Assembly (NCBI GenBank): GCA_944322605.1
Contig: CALUPD010000037.1
Span: 124,001-188,000 of the forward strand
Direction of reading: 5' to 3'
Source of the DNA: an uncultured Bacteroidales bacterium
Lineage (GTDB): Bacteria > Bacteroidota > Bacteroidia > Bacteroidales > UBA932
DNA: 64,000 nt
In this document: in pieces, positions 55,122-63,868 of the stretch
How positions within the stretch are numbered: position 1 is the stretch's first letter
Layout of the letters: each line of letters begins with the position of its first letter
The notes under the pieces: model-generated
The model's database searches: none
What the model was told of the DNA's origin: nothing
What the model saw: the letters and a program-made list of their open reading frames with translations, nothing else
Made by a program: the position numbers and the translations under genes

Positions 55122-56807
55122 ATGAAAAAGTTACCAATTATCATGTTGTTAATGTCGTCATTGCTGGCAAGCGGCTGTATGTATGACGACTTGGAAATCA
55201 GGAACCAGTTGGACGAGATGGATGACAGGGTCTCGAAATTGGAAAACATGGTGCAATCCATGAATTCAGACATAGACGGATTGCAGCGGATTGTGGAAGC
55301 ATTGGAAAATAATGTGACCATAGACAAGGTCGTCAAAGGCAAAGACGGCTATGCGATTTATTTTTCCAACGGGGAAATTGCGGAAATAAAAGACGGCAGC
55401 AACGGTGCCAATGCTCCGGTTATTTCAGTAAAGCAGGATGAGGACGGGCTATGGTACTGGACTTCGGATGGGGAATGGCTGATTGTGGACGGAGAAAAGA
55501 TAAGGGCTGAAGGCGTTGACGGCGAGAAGGGCGATGATGCCATAGCTCCGCAGGTCAGGATAAATCCTGATACGAAAATGTGGGAAATCTCTACCGATGG
55601 CGGACAGGAATGGGAATCTACCGGAGTCGTGGCCGAAGGCAAGGATGCCGGGTCTTCAGGTGAGGGTTCGTGCATATTCAAGGATGTGGACTATTCGGGA
55701 AATACCGTTGTATTCACGTTGTCCGACGGCAATACCATTACAGTGCCGAAAACAATCGATGCGGTCTTCGAAATCGAAGGCGTACAGGCGGGTTCGGTCC
55801 AGACCGTGGTTTTCGGAAAGACCAGGACATATGATGTGAAAATGAACGGCGTCCTTTCTTTCATGATCGCGAAGCCGGACGGATGGAGGGCAAATCTCGA
55901 TGTTCAGGACAGCACGCTCGCGATAACGGCCCCGGTTAAGGAAAATGCCTATGCCGAAACGCGCGGTACGGTTTCGATAAGCATAGTGTCCGAGACAGGG
56001 GCGACAAAAATCGCAATGCTTGAGGTAGAGGCTTCGGACTACGAACTTCGCGTTCTTACATTCGAGGACGAGGATTACAAAGGCGGCGGAAACTATCTCG
56101 GCAACAAGGACTGGTCTTCCCTGATCGACGATACGCAGTACGGAGGCCCTCTTTTGTACGGCGAGACAGGTTTCGGGCCGTCGGATTATTGCTGGTGGGA
56201 TGAAAACAATACGTTCCTTGCGCATGAGTTTCCGGAGAATTGGGGCACTACATGTTATATGGGCGGCGGCCATGCTGTCTCCGATTATGTAGAAACAGAC
56301 ATGGCGAATGCCGATTATCTGCACCAGCTGGCGGTATATTATAAAGATCCGGTTACCGGATTCGGAGGGCACGGGGGATCTAAGAATTTCTGCGTCCATT
56401 ACGGTTATGCCGACGATTCAGGCTTCAGCATGTCCGAATTGCCTGCAATATATTTCAAGGACAATACCGCCCGTGTGATAGACCATATGTATGTCATGTG
56501 GAATGCGTATTTGGCAAATAGCATATTCAATGGCAATTCTCTTACAGAGCCTGTCGGCCCTGACGGGTATGTCAAGATTGTCGCAATGGCTCTTGACGAG
56601 GCTCTTGAACCGGATGAAAGCAATACCGTGGAATTTTTTATCGCTTCGGCAGAAGGCAATATCGAAGAGTGGACGAAATGGGATCTTTCGTCCCTCGGGA
56701 AAGTCTACGGGATAGCATTCAATATGGCCGGGGACAGCGATAACGGATACGGCTTCAGCCAGCCTGCATATTTTTGTTATGATGATGTTGCAGTAAGATT
56801 CGAATAG
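55122..56807 (+). CDS. Surface lipoprotein with coiled coil, DUF4988-like and DUF4465-like domains, copy 1
   Basis: A 561-residue lipoprotein (MKKLPIIMLLMSSLLASG before Cys). Residues 20-65 form a heptad coiled coil (RVSKLENMVQSMNSDIDGLQ). A DUF4988-type region follows (GYAIYFSNGEIAEIKDG, then WYWTSDGEWLIVDGEKI and a GVDGEKGDD-IAPQVRINP segment). The C-terminal 250 residues resemble DUF4465: VLTFEDEDYKGGGNYLGNKD, DWSSLIDDTQYGGPLLYGE, GGHGGSKNFCVHYGY, and FCYDDVAVRFE at the end. It is very similar to the next gene. B12 loci of Bacteroides encode further cobalamin-binding lipoproteins (BtuH family), and this may be one; I make that link from context and memory, not from a search. Confidence 0.8.
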   Translation: MKKLPIIMLLMSSLLASGCMYDDLEIRNQLDEMDDRVSKLENMVQSMNSDIDGLQRIVEALENNVTIDKVVKGKDGYAIYFSNGEIAEIKDGSNGANAPVISVKQDEDGLWYWTSDGEWLIVDGEKIRAEGVDGEKGDDAIAPQVRINPDTKMWEISTDGGQEWESTGVVAEGKDAGSSGEGSCIFKDVDYSGNTVVFTLSDGNTITVPKTIDAVFEIEGVQAGSVQTVVFGKTRTYDVKMNGVLSFMIAKPDGWRANLDVQDSTLAITAPVKENAYAETRGTVSISIVSETGATKIAMLEVEASDYELRVLTFEDEDYKGGGNYLGNKDWSSLIDDTQYGGPLLYGETGFGPSDYCWWDENNTFLAHEFPENWGTTCYMGGGHAVSDYVETDMANADYLHQLAVYYKDPVTGFGGHGGSKNFCVHYGYADDSGFSMSELPAIYFKDNTARVIDHMYVMWNAYLANSIFNGNSLTEPVGPDGYVKIVAMALDEALEPDESNTVEFFIASAEGNIEEWTKWDLSSLGKVYGIAFNMAGDSDNGYGFSQPAYFCYDDVAVRFE

Positions 56808-56809
56808 CT

Positions 56810-58510
56810 ATGAGAAATATATTTTATGCGATTGCGGTCCTTGTTTTCCTGTCGTCAGCTGCGGGATGCAGCAAATATGATGATTCAGGGCTGTGGGACA
56901 CGATAGATGGCCTGAACGGAAGAATCGAGGACATTGAATCAGAGGCGGAATCGGCGAATTCGGATATCGAGTCGTTGATGAAAGTCATTGACGCCCTTCG
57001 TAATGATGTCTATATAGAACGTGTGAAAGCTGACGGGAACGGGTATGTGGTTTATTTTTCGGACGGTTCGTCTGCTTCCCTGTCTTCAGGCGAGAGCGGG
57101 ATGGCTGCCCCTGTCCTTTCCATAGCCAAGGACGTGGACGACGGCGTGTATTATTGGACATTGGACGGTTCATGGATGATTATGGACGGGAAGAGGATTC
57201 CTGCTCAGGGCGTTGACGGGGAAAAGGGCCAGGAGGGGACTTCCCCCAAACTGAGGATAAATCCTGAAACAATGATGTGGGAGGTTTCCGCTGACGGCGA
57301 CAGCTGGGTGTCTACAGGCGTAGTCGCAGAAGGCAAAGACGGTTCCGCAGGACCGTCAGGCTCCTGCATATTCAGGGAGGTCAGGACCTCCGACCCGTCA
57401 TATGTGACTTTTGTATTGGCGGACGGTACGGAAATAGATGTCCCGAGGGCCATATTGTTCGACGTAGAGGGCATGTCCGAATCGGAATCCAATGATTTTT
57501 TATGCGGAAGCAATAGTGTCTATGACGTGGAAATGGCCGCCGTTTCAGGCAGCTATATAGTTTCTCCTGACGGGTGGTCGGCGGTTTTGGACATGGCGGA
57601 TTCGACGCTTTCGATAACCGCCCCGGCTAAGGAAAACGAATTCGCGGAAATGGAAGGCGATGTGGCCGTGTACCTTTCTTCCGCTGCCGGAATTGCCAGG
57701 ATAGTGAAGTTCCGGGTAAAGGCTCTTCCTTATGAAATCCGTGTCCTGACTTTCGAGGACGGGGATTATAAGGGAAGCGGCAATTTCCTTGGAAACATGG
57801 ACTGGTCTTCGCTTATCGACAGCCCTCAATACGGAGGAAACCTTTTGTACGGCGAAAACGCTTCTCAATATTTCTGGTATGACGAAGGCAATACGGAACT
57901 GATGTCTTCCGGGCTTCCGGGCGATTTCGGCTTTTCGAGCGGCGGCCATGCCGTTTCCGACTATGTGGGCGGCACGGCGTATGACTATACGGAACAGCTT
58001 GCGCTTTTGCGGAACGATGCGGCAGGAATAATTCCCGGACAGGGAGGCCATGGCGGATCCAAGAACTTTTGCGTGCATTACGGATATGTGGATGATTCCG
58101 GTTCTTCATACGGCGTGACATTGCCAAGCATCTTTTTCGGGGACGGGAAGGCGAGGACGATAGACCATATGTGGGTTAACGGCACGGCTTACCTTGCCCA
58201 TTCGGCGATGTACGGCGACGGCTTCAATCCTCCTATGGCTCCGGGAGAATGGATCAGGATTGTCGCCATAGGGTATGATGAAAACGGGGAGGAATCGGGA
58301 CACCTTGAATATTCATTGGCTGAAATAGCGGAAAGCGGGGATGCCCGGGACGGAATCATGAATATGGATTCATGGAACAAATGGGATCTTTCCGGATTGG
58401 GAGATGTTCTCATGGTGGAATTCAATATGGAAGGAAACAGCAGGAACGAATACGGCTTTTCAATGCCTGCTTATTTCGCTTATGATGATGTAGCCGTGAT
58501 TTTTGAATGA
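56810..58510 (+). CDS. Surface lipoprotein with coiled coil, DUF4988-like and DUF4465-like domains, copy 2
   Basis: A 566-residue paralogue of the preceding gene, 2 bp after its stop. It has the same order: lipoprotein signal (AVLVFLSSAAG before Cys), coiled coil, YVVYFSDGSSASLSSGESG, YYWTLDGSWMIMDGKRIPAQ, a GVDGEKGQEGTSPKLRINP linker, then the C-terminal domain with VLTFEDGDYKGSGNFLGNMD, DWSSLIDSPQYGGNLLYGE, GGHGGSKNFCVHYGYVDDSG and FAYDDVAVIFE. The shared motifs suggest a tandem duplication followed by divergence in loops, perhaps to bind different corrinoids or positions in a complex. It overlaps the next gene by 4 bp. Confidence 0.8.
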   Translation: MRNIFYAIAVLVFLSSAAGCSKYDDSGLWDTIDGLNGRIEDIESEAESANSDIESLMKVIDALRNDVYIERVKADGNGYVVYFSDGSSASLSSGESGMAAPVLSIAKDVDDGVYYWTLDGSWMIMDGKRIPAQGVDGEKGQEGTSPKLRINPETMMWEVSADGDSWVSTGVVAEGKDGSAGPSGSCIFREVRTSDPSYVTFVLADGTEIDVPRAILFDVEGMSESESNDFLCGSNSVYDVEMAAVSGSYIVSPDGWSAVLDMADSTLSITAPAKENEFAEMEGDVAVYLSSAAGIARIVKFRVKALPYEIRVLTFEDGDYKGSGNFLGNMDWSSLIDSPQYGGNLLYGENASQYFWYDEGNTELMSSGLPGDFGFSSGGHAVSDYVGGTAYDYTEQLALLRNDAAGIIPGQGGHGGSKNFCVHYGYVDDSGSSYGVTLPSIFFGDGKARTIDHMWVNGTAYLAHSAMYGDGFNPPMAPGEWIRIVAIGYDENGEESGHLEYSLAEIAESGDARDGIMNMDSWNKWDLSGLGDVLMVEFNMEGNSRNEYGFSMPAYFAYDDVAVIFE

Positions 58511-60216
58511 TGATCAGAATGAAAAAAATATTGATTTTCATAGTTGCAGCGGCCTGGCTGCCGGTTTCTTCCTGCAAGGAGGATCCGGCGGCTCTTGCCC
58601 CTGAAATCCATTTGGATAATGAAACAGGAATATATGCTGTCAAGGAGGGAGAAACCCTTGTGATAGAGCCGTCTTTCCGGAATGCCGGTAATGCATCGTA
58701 TTCGTGGGCCATCGACGGGGAAGTTATTTGCAGCGAACCGGTCTTGAGTTTTTATGCCGAAAACTCCGGCCGGTATTATGTCGTTTTGACGGTCATGAAC
58801 GAGGCTGGCATGGACGAGGCTGAAATAAGAATCGACGTGCATGAACTTATGCCTCCGTCTGTTTTCATCCCCGGTTCTGACGAGGGCTTTACGATATTGC
58901 AGGGATCGTCCATGGAATTTTCGCCTGTAGTGGAATCGTCTTCCGATGTGTCGTTCCTGTGGTCGGTGGACGGGCGCAATGTTTGCGAAAGCCTTGAATA
59001 TGTTTTTGTCGGGGAGGAAACAGGCGATTACGGATTCAGGTTCGAGGCTTCCAACGAGGACGGGACGACCGCGGTTGAATTTACAGTAAGCGTAAAGTCT
59101 CCTGACGATGCGGATTTTTCATGGACTTTCGAAAAAGAGGCATACAACGTGTCGAAGGGCCGCCGCATATTGATAAGAATCCTTGATGTCGAAAATGCTT
59201 TCGATGCGGAATACGTCTGGACTGTCGATGGAGGGAAAGTACAGGAAGGCAGCAGCATGGAATACGTTTTCAACGCTTCGCAGGAAGGAGTCCACGAAGT
59301 CATGGTGCGAATGCGCAATTCATATATCGAGGCTACTAAAAAACTGACTGTGAACGTGTGTCCCGAAGAGGGGACGTATTACCGTTCCGGAGGAGGCCGG
59401 CCCGCATGCAACAAGGTCTTTGAATTTTTGCCGGCTCCAGGCCAGTTTGTCAATGAAAATTATGATGCCTCTACAATGGAGCAGGCATGCGCTTATGCCG
59501 GGCAGAGGTTGGCGCAATCGCAGTATGTTTCTCTCGGAGGGTTCGGCGGTTATATAGTGGTCGGCTTCGACCATAGCATTGATAATGACGGCGGTTACAA
59601 TATCGCGGTTGCCGGGAACGCTTTCGACGGATCTTCCGAACCCGGCATAGTATGGGTCATGCAGGATGAAAACGGAGACGGCCTGCCGAATGATACATGG
59701 TATGAATTGAAAGGCTCAGAGTACGGCAAGGCCGAGACGATCCAGGACTATGCGGTCACTTATTACAGGCCTTCTTCTCCTGCAATGCCGGTGGCATGGG
59801 AAGACAACAGGGGAGGCTCGGGCGTAATAGATCATTTGGGCTCGTTCCATAGCCAGGATTATTACTATCCGCAATGGATTGTTCAGGACAGCTATACGTT
59901 ACGGGGTACTTGCTTGAAAGCAAGGAACTATGATTCTTCCGGCAACGGCACGTACTGGGTAAATCCTCCGTATGACTGGGGGTATGCTGATAATTTCAGC
60001 AGCGTGGACCGCCTTGTGGAAGATGACAACAGCGACGCGTCCGCCGCCGATAATCATTTCCGGATATCAGATGCCGTTACGTTCGACGGCGAGCCTGCCG
60101 GCCTTGCCTATGTCGATTTCGTAAAGGTCCAGACCGGGGTGAATTCCAAAAGCGGCTGGACCGGAGAACTCTCTACCGAGGTTTTCGGTGTCAGGGATTA
60201 TAATTTGGAAAAATAA
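58507..60216 (+). CDS. PKD/Ig-like repeat surface lipoprotein of the cobalamin operon
   Basis: A 569-residue lipoprotein (MKKILIFIVAAAWLPVSS before Cys; the start is 58507 or one of the next ATGs). Three PKD/Ig-like repeats lie near 28-110, 115-200 and 205-290, each with a YxWxxDG core (YSWAIDGEVICSEPV, FLWSVDGRNVCESLE, YVWTVDGGKVQEGSS). The C-terminal 280 residues are one domain with GGYIVVGFDHSIDNDGGYNI, GIVWVMQDENGDGLPNDTWY and YVDFVKVQTGVN, which looks like a lectin- or carbohydrate-binding-type beta-sandwich with an Asp-rich, possibly Ca-binding loop. It overlaps the previous gene by 4 bp, so it belongs to the cobalamin operon. A role in corrinoid capture is inferred from this position. 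Confidence 0.8.
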   Translation: MMIRMKKILIFIVAAAWLPVSSCKEDPAALAPEIHLDNETGIYAVKEGETLVIEPSFRNAGNASYSWAIDGEVICSEPVLSFYAENSGRYYVVLTVMNEAGMDEAEIRIDVHELMPPSVFIPGSDEGFTILQGSSMEFSPVVESSSDVSFLWSVDGRNVCESLEYVFVGEETGDYGFRFEASNEDGTTAVEFTVSVKSPDDADFSWTFEKEAYNVSKGRRILIRILDVENAFDAEYVWTVDGGKVQEGSSMEYVFNASQEGVHEVMVRMRNSYIEATKKLTVNVCPEEGTYYRSGGGRPACNKVFEFLPAPGQFVNENYDASTMEQACAYAGQRLAQSQYVSLGGFGGYIVVGFDHSIDNDGGYNIAVAGNAFDGSSEPGIVWVMQDENGDGLPNDTWYELKGSEYGKAETIQDYAVTYYRPSSPAMPVAWEDNRGGSGVIDHLGSFHSQDYYYPQWIVQDSYTLRGTCLKARNYDSSGNGTYWVNPPYDWGYADNFSSVDRLVEDDNSDASAADNHFRISDAVTFDGEPAGLAYVDFVKVQTGVNSKSGWTGELSTEVFGVRDYNLEK

Positions 60217-60219
60217 ACC

Positions 60220-60338
60220 GCAAGCCGAGCGCAGAACCCCAAGCTCGCTTGGGGGTTCTGCCGAGGCGCAGCGTTTATTGCCGCGAAGCGGAAATAAAGC
60301 AAGCCGAGCGCAACGAGGCCTTGCCGCGAAGCGGAAAT
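60220..60338. repeat. Short direct repeats and hairpin between convergent genes
   Basis: GCAAGCCGAGCGCA occurs at 60220-60233 and 60299-60312, and TTGCCGCGAAGCGGAAAT occurs at 60278-60295 and 60321-60338. Between them a hairpin is formed by 60231-60244 and 60247-60261 (14 bp with one bulge). No T-run follows. The unit looks like a REP-type intergenic element and may help end both convergent transcripts. Confidence 0.7.
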
Positions 60339-60381
60339 GAATCGGGAAGGGCGCAGGATTGCGCGTGATGCGGAAGGCTGT

Positions 60382-61476
60382 TTATAGCAGCATGTTGCAT
60401 CCCCGGATCTCAGAGTTGAGGATGCGGCCGTTGACTGTAAAGCATGTCATTGCTTCCGGCGGGACTTCCGACGGGGCATGGCATGTTTTTTTATTCAGGC
60501 AGCAGGCTTCCGACAGGCCGGACGGATATTTCTCGAATGTCTCGCCCCTGTCTTCCGTTTCGATGAAGCAGCAGGAGTTGATGTTTGCCAAGTCTATTAT
60601 GTCAAGCCTTCCTTCCGTTCCGTAAGCCGCAGGCTTGAACGGGTCTCGTATGTCTTTGGCTGATACTTTCATCCATGGCGGGGACATGAATATTCCGTCG
60701 CCGTATGAATAGGCCTGTGACAGAAGTTCTGCCATGCCGTATTCGGAATGGACTGATTTTACGGAAAATTTCTTTTTAAGCCTGTCATGGAACTCTTTCC
60801 TGTCCACTTCCTTTCCGCGCCCTTTCATTCCGCCGGTCTCCATGATTATCAGGTCGCCGAATGGAATGTCGGGCATCTTTTCCGCCATTTCCACCAAGGC
60901 GAAAGTCACTCCGAAAAGAATGACTTTCTTGCCGCTTCCGGACAGCTTCTCCAATTTCGAATACAGATTCCCGTAATCATACAGGTAATAGCCGTTGTCC
61001 GGATCGGAGGATTCTCTCATGAGCCTGTCTACCATGTATACCAACGACGACCCTTCCCTTTCAAGATAAGACGGCAATAGACCTAAGAACACGTAACCGG
61101 ACGGCGAACCGTAGAAATATTCGAATCCTTTGAGGAAACTTTTTTCGTAAAGCGATATGTCCTTGACTATATGGGATGAAGAATGCATTCCGGTTGTTGC
61201 GCTGGAAGAAAATATCTTTTCTGCGCCTTCTCCGAATCCAATGCCGTTTTCCGTTTCCACTATTCTTTTTTTGAACAGCCCGATAGGGAGGAACGGTATT
61301 TTCGTGAAATGGTCTACGGCTTCTGCGTTGGTTCCTATAAGATCCGCATATTCCCTGTAGACAGGGCAGTTTTCATACTGTATGCGGAATGCGTAAATCG
61401 CGGCTTCGTTGAATTCCTTTTCGCTGCGTATGGAAAATATCCTTTTCGAATATTCCGAGTATTCTTCTTTTGTCAT
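60382..61476 (-). CDS. LuxE-family acyl-protein synthetase-like protein
   Basis: About 364 residues with start at 61476 (MTKEEYSEYSKRIFSIRSEK); an ATG at 61524 would add 16 residues that do not look like the family. Markers of LuxE/acyl-protein synthetase are FRIQYENCPVYREYADLIG, IPFLPIGLFKKRIVET, IFSSSATTGMHSSSHIVKD near 90, GGMKGRGKEVDRKEFHDRLKK and SEYGMAELLSQAYSYGDGIF, followed by RDPFKPAAYGTEGRLDIIDLAN. The family activates a carboxylic acid as an acyl-adenylate and can transfer it to a Cys. The substrate is unknown. It lies 88 bp after the GH3-family gene, transcribed the same way; two adenylating enzymes in tandem suggest one pathway. Confidence 0.82.
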   Translation of the reverse strand: MTKEEYSEYSKRIFSIRSEKEFNEAAIYAFRIQYENCPVYREYADLIGTNAEAVDHFTKIPFLPIGLFKKRIVETENGIGFGEGAEKIFSSSATTGMHSSSHIVKDISLYEKSFLKGFEYFYGSPSGYVFLGLLPSYLEREGSSLVYMVDRLMRESSDPDNGYYLYDYGNLYSKLEKLSGSGKKVILFGVTFALVEMAEKMPDIPFGDLIIMETGGMKGRGKEVDRKEFHDRLKKKFSVKSVHSEYGMAELLSQAYSYGDGIFMSPPWMKVSAKDIRDPFKPAAYGTEGRLDIIDLANINSCCFIETEDRGETFEKYPSGLSEACCLNKKTCHAPSEVPPEAMTCFTVNGRILNSEIRGCNMLL

Positions 61477-61564
61477 TTCTGTAAGGTAAGTCGGTTGGAA
61501 CGTGTCCGCAACAGGACTATGCATGATATGGACGCTCTTGAAGGTCGGCGTGCAAGCCTGTCTC

Positions 61565-63109
61565 TCATTCGGGCAAAGCCTGTTTCGAGGCTATGCCGAG
61601 TATGGATTCGACGATAGTCCGGTCATTCGACAGCTTAGGGACTTTGTGCTGGCCTCCGACCTTTCCTTTCATCTCAAGCCATTTCATGAAAGTCCCGTCT
61701 TCGAGCACCGTGAGCGTCAGCCTGTCCAAAACGTTGGATTTCCTTTTGGCTTCGTAATCCGAGTTCCTGTCGCATATCGCATTGTCTAAAATGCCGGCAA
61801 AAGCGTCTATGTCGTCCGGCCTTTTCGTGAACTCTATAAGCCATTGGTGTCCTCCCCTTTTGTCGAGTTCCATGAATATAGGGGCTACGGTGAAGTCCCG
61901 TATTATGGCCCCGGTTCTGGCGCATGCTTCGGTTATGGCTTCTTCCGCATTTGAAATCATAAGCTCTTCGCCGAAAGCGTTGATGAAAAGCTTGGTCCTT
62001 CCTGTAATCTTCATCTTATGCGGGAACAGGGACTTGAACATTACCGTGTCGCCTATGGAATATCTCCATAGTCCTGAATTGGTGGAAATTATCATGGCGT
62101 AAGGTACATCTTTCCTTACTGTTTCTATCGTGCAGGTTTCGACGTCTTCTCCGGCTAAGGCCTTTGCATAAAGGCTGAGCGGAATGAATTCGTAATAGAC
62201 GGAATTGTTGCAGAGAAGGAGCATGTTCCTGTCTTTCTCGTCGTCCTGGAATGCGAAATATCCTTCCGACGCATTGTAGTTTTCAAGGTAATGCATGTTC
62301 TGTGACGGGATAAGATTCATGTACTCCGTCCTGTACGGCTCCATGCTTATTCCTCCGTGCATGAATAGTTCAAGGTTTGGCCATACTTCGGTTATGTTCC
62401 TTGCGTTGTTGTATTCCAATATCCTTTTCAGCATTACGAGATTCCACGACGGCACTCCTGATATGGACGTTATGTCCTGGCTGCTGCATTCCTTGCATAT
62501 GAGTTCCACCTTTTTGTTGAAATCTCCCAATATGGCTGTCTCTTTCTTGGGGCTTCTTCTGAATTCCGTGATGGAAGGGGAGTTCGCCAGCATTATGCCC
62601 GAAAGGTCGCCGACATTGATAAGCCCGTTTTTGCCGGCCGTCCTCGGCGCGGTGGATCCTCCGAGAGTCAGGGCCTTTCCGCTAAGCATCTTGCTGGACG
62701 GGTTGGATTCGAGATAAGAGACGAGCATTGCCGTCATGCCTGAAAAGTGGCATTTGCGGAGATTGTCTCCTGTAATCGGGATATACTTGCTTTTCGTGCT
62801 GCTTGTTCCGCTCGACTGCGCCATCCATTTCGTCCTGCCGGGCCACAGGATGTTCTTGCCGCCGGCGAGAATCATGTCTATATAATTCTGGAAATCGTTA
62901 TATTCCCTTATCGGCACATTTTTTCTGAATCCGGCTTCGTCCCTGATGCTTTTGAAATCATGGTCTGCGCCGAAAACAGTTCCCGCGCCTTCGGACACGA
63001 GGCGTTTCAGGATATTCCTTTGGAACGGCACGGGGTCCTTCCTTTCCTTGTCGAGATTTTTAAGGATTCCCGAGCCGTATTCCAGCACTATATGGTTTAT
63101 AAATGACAT
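61565..63109 (-). CDS. GH3-family acyl-adenylate/amide synthetase-like protein
   Basis: A 514-residue protein of the GH3 family, known from plant auxin- and jasmonate-amino acid synthetases and widespread in Bacteroidota with unknown substrates. The ATP-binding loop is WMAQSSGTSSTKSKYIPIT near 93, the middle motif YNASEGYFAFQ near 285, and YSIGDTVMF near 360 with GRTKLFINAFGEELM near 378. It should join an acid to an amine through an acyl-adenylate. A promoter element at 63126-63133 lies 16 nt before its ATG, so it forms a two-gene unit with the LuxE-like gene and is separate from recO upstream. Confidence 0.88.
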   Translation of the reverse strand: MSFINHIVLEYGSGILKNLDKERKDPVPFQRNILKRLVSEGAGTVFGADHDFKSIRDEAGFRKNVPIREYNDFQNYIDMILAGGKNILWPGRTKWMAQSSGTSSTKSKYIPITGDNLRKCHFSGMTAMLVSYLESNPSSKMLSGKALTLGGSTAPRTAGKNGLINVGDLSGIMLANSPSITEFRRSPKKETAILGDFNKKVELICKECSSQDITSISGVPSWNLVMLKRILEYNNARNITEVWPNLELFMHGGISMEPYRTEYMNLIPSQNMHYLENYNASEGYFAFQDDEKDRNMLLLCNNSVYYEFIPLSLYAKALAGEDVETCTIETVRKDVPYAMIISTNSGLWRYSIGDTVMFKSLFPHKMKITGRTKLFINAFGEELMISNAEEAITEACARTGAIIRDFTVAPIFMELDKRGGHQWLIEFTKRPDDIDAFAGILDNAICDRNSDYEAKRKSNVLDRLTLTVLEDGTFMKWLEMKGKVGGQHKVPKLSNDRTIVESILGIASKQALPE

Positions 63110-63125
63110 AGCCGTGAGTTTTTTA

Positions 63126-63133
63126 CAAAATTA
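63126..63133 (-). promoter_or_regulatory. -7 promoter element of the GH3-LuxE pair
   Basis: The minus strand reads TAATTTTG, an exact TAnnTTTG element, 16 nt before the ATG at 63109. No clear -33 element was seen. Confidence 0.55.
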
Positions 63134-63144
63134 ATCTATAATTT

Positions 63145-63864
63145 TCAATATGCGAACACTTCCCTCAATACATCTATCGACTTTATGTTTATTTCTTCCA
63201 TGCTGTGCATGGACAGGAATCTTATAAGGGATTCGAGCAATGCCGTGCGTTCCGAGGCGTTCATCCTGATATTAAGGCATTCAGGAGCGGAACGGCTGAG
63301 GAATTCGTGGAGGAGCGCGGACAGCCTCGGGGAAAGGCGGCTGCAATCTGCTTCCGCAGCCTCCTGCTTCCTGAAGCATGCGGACGCCATGTCGAATACG
63401 GAGTTTTCCTCCGTCCAATTGTCTTTCGGGAGGTATCCTAATTTTTCCGCAAGCCTTAATGTGAAGTAAATGTGAAGATTCGAATAATTTTCCTGAAGAT
63501 CGTTGAGAAGCTTTGCTGATCCGGCTATGGTGTTGAACAGTTGTTCGTCCGGTTGCCCTTCATGGATTGTGCGGTACAGGAGTTCTGCCATGTATTGGGC
63601 CATCGAATATTTCATGATATTGCTTCTGAGTTCGGGCATTTTGCAGGAAGGCTCAAGATTCCGTATGATGCCCATGCCATGTCCTCTTTTCTCTATGGTG
63701 CATTCCAATATGCTCAGAGGGAACAGCATCCCTGCGGCGGATCTTCCGATATTGCGCATGAAAAACGCTTCGCGCCCTCCGGAGCGTGAAATGCATTGCA
63801 CTACCATGTTCCTGTCCCCGTTCTTTATGCACCGAAGGACTGCTATTTCTTCCGAAAAAACCAT
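63145..63864 (-). CDS. recO: DNA repair protein RecO
   Basis: A 239-residue RecO-like protein that in the RecFOR pathway loads RecA on SSB-coated DNA. The N-terminal OB domain is at about 1-80, with FSEEIAVLRCIKNGDRNMVVQCISR as the usual first strands and AAGMLFPLSILECTIEKR following, and the rest is a helical domain with LHIYFTLRLAEKLGYLPKDN near 130. The Zn-type Cys set of some RecO proteins is not obvious here. It lies 4 bp downstream of rdgB, so the two are probably co-transcribed. Confidence 0.85.
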   Translation of the reverse strand: MVFSEEIAVLRCIKNGDRNMVVQCISRSGGREAFFMRNIGRSAAGMLFPLSILECTIEKRGHGMGIIRNLEPSCKMPELRSNIMKYSMAQYMAELLYRTIHEGQPDEQLFNTIAGSAKLLNDLQENYSNLHIYFTLRLAEKLGYLPKDNWTEENSVFDMASACFRKQEAAEADCSRLSPRLSALLHEFLSRSAPECLNIRMNASERTALLESLIRFLSMHSMEEINIKSIDVLREVFAY

Positions 63865-63868
63865 AGTC

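Noticed and set aside
60220..60338. CRISPR array
   Set aside because: Only two copies each of two different short repeats, irregular spacing, no cas genes.
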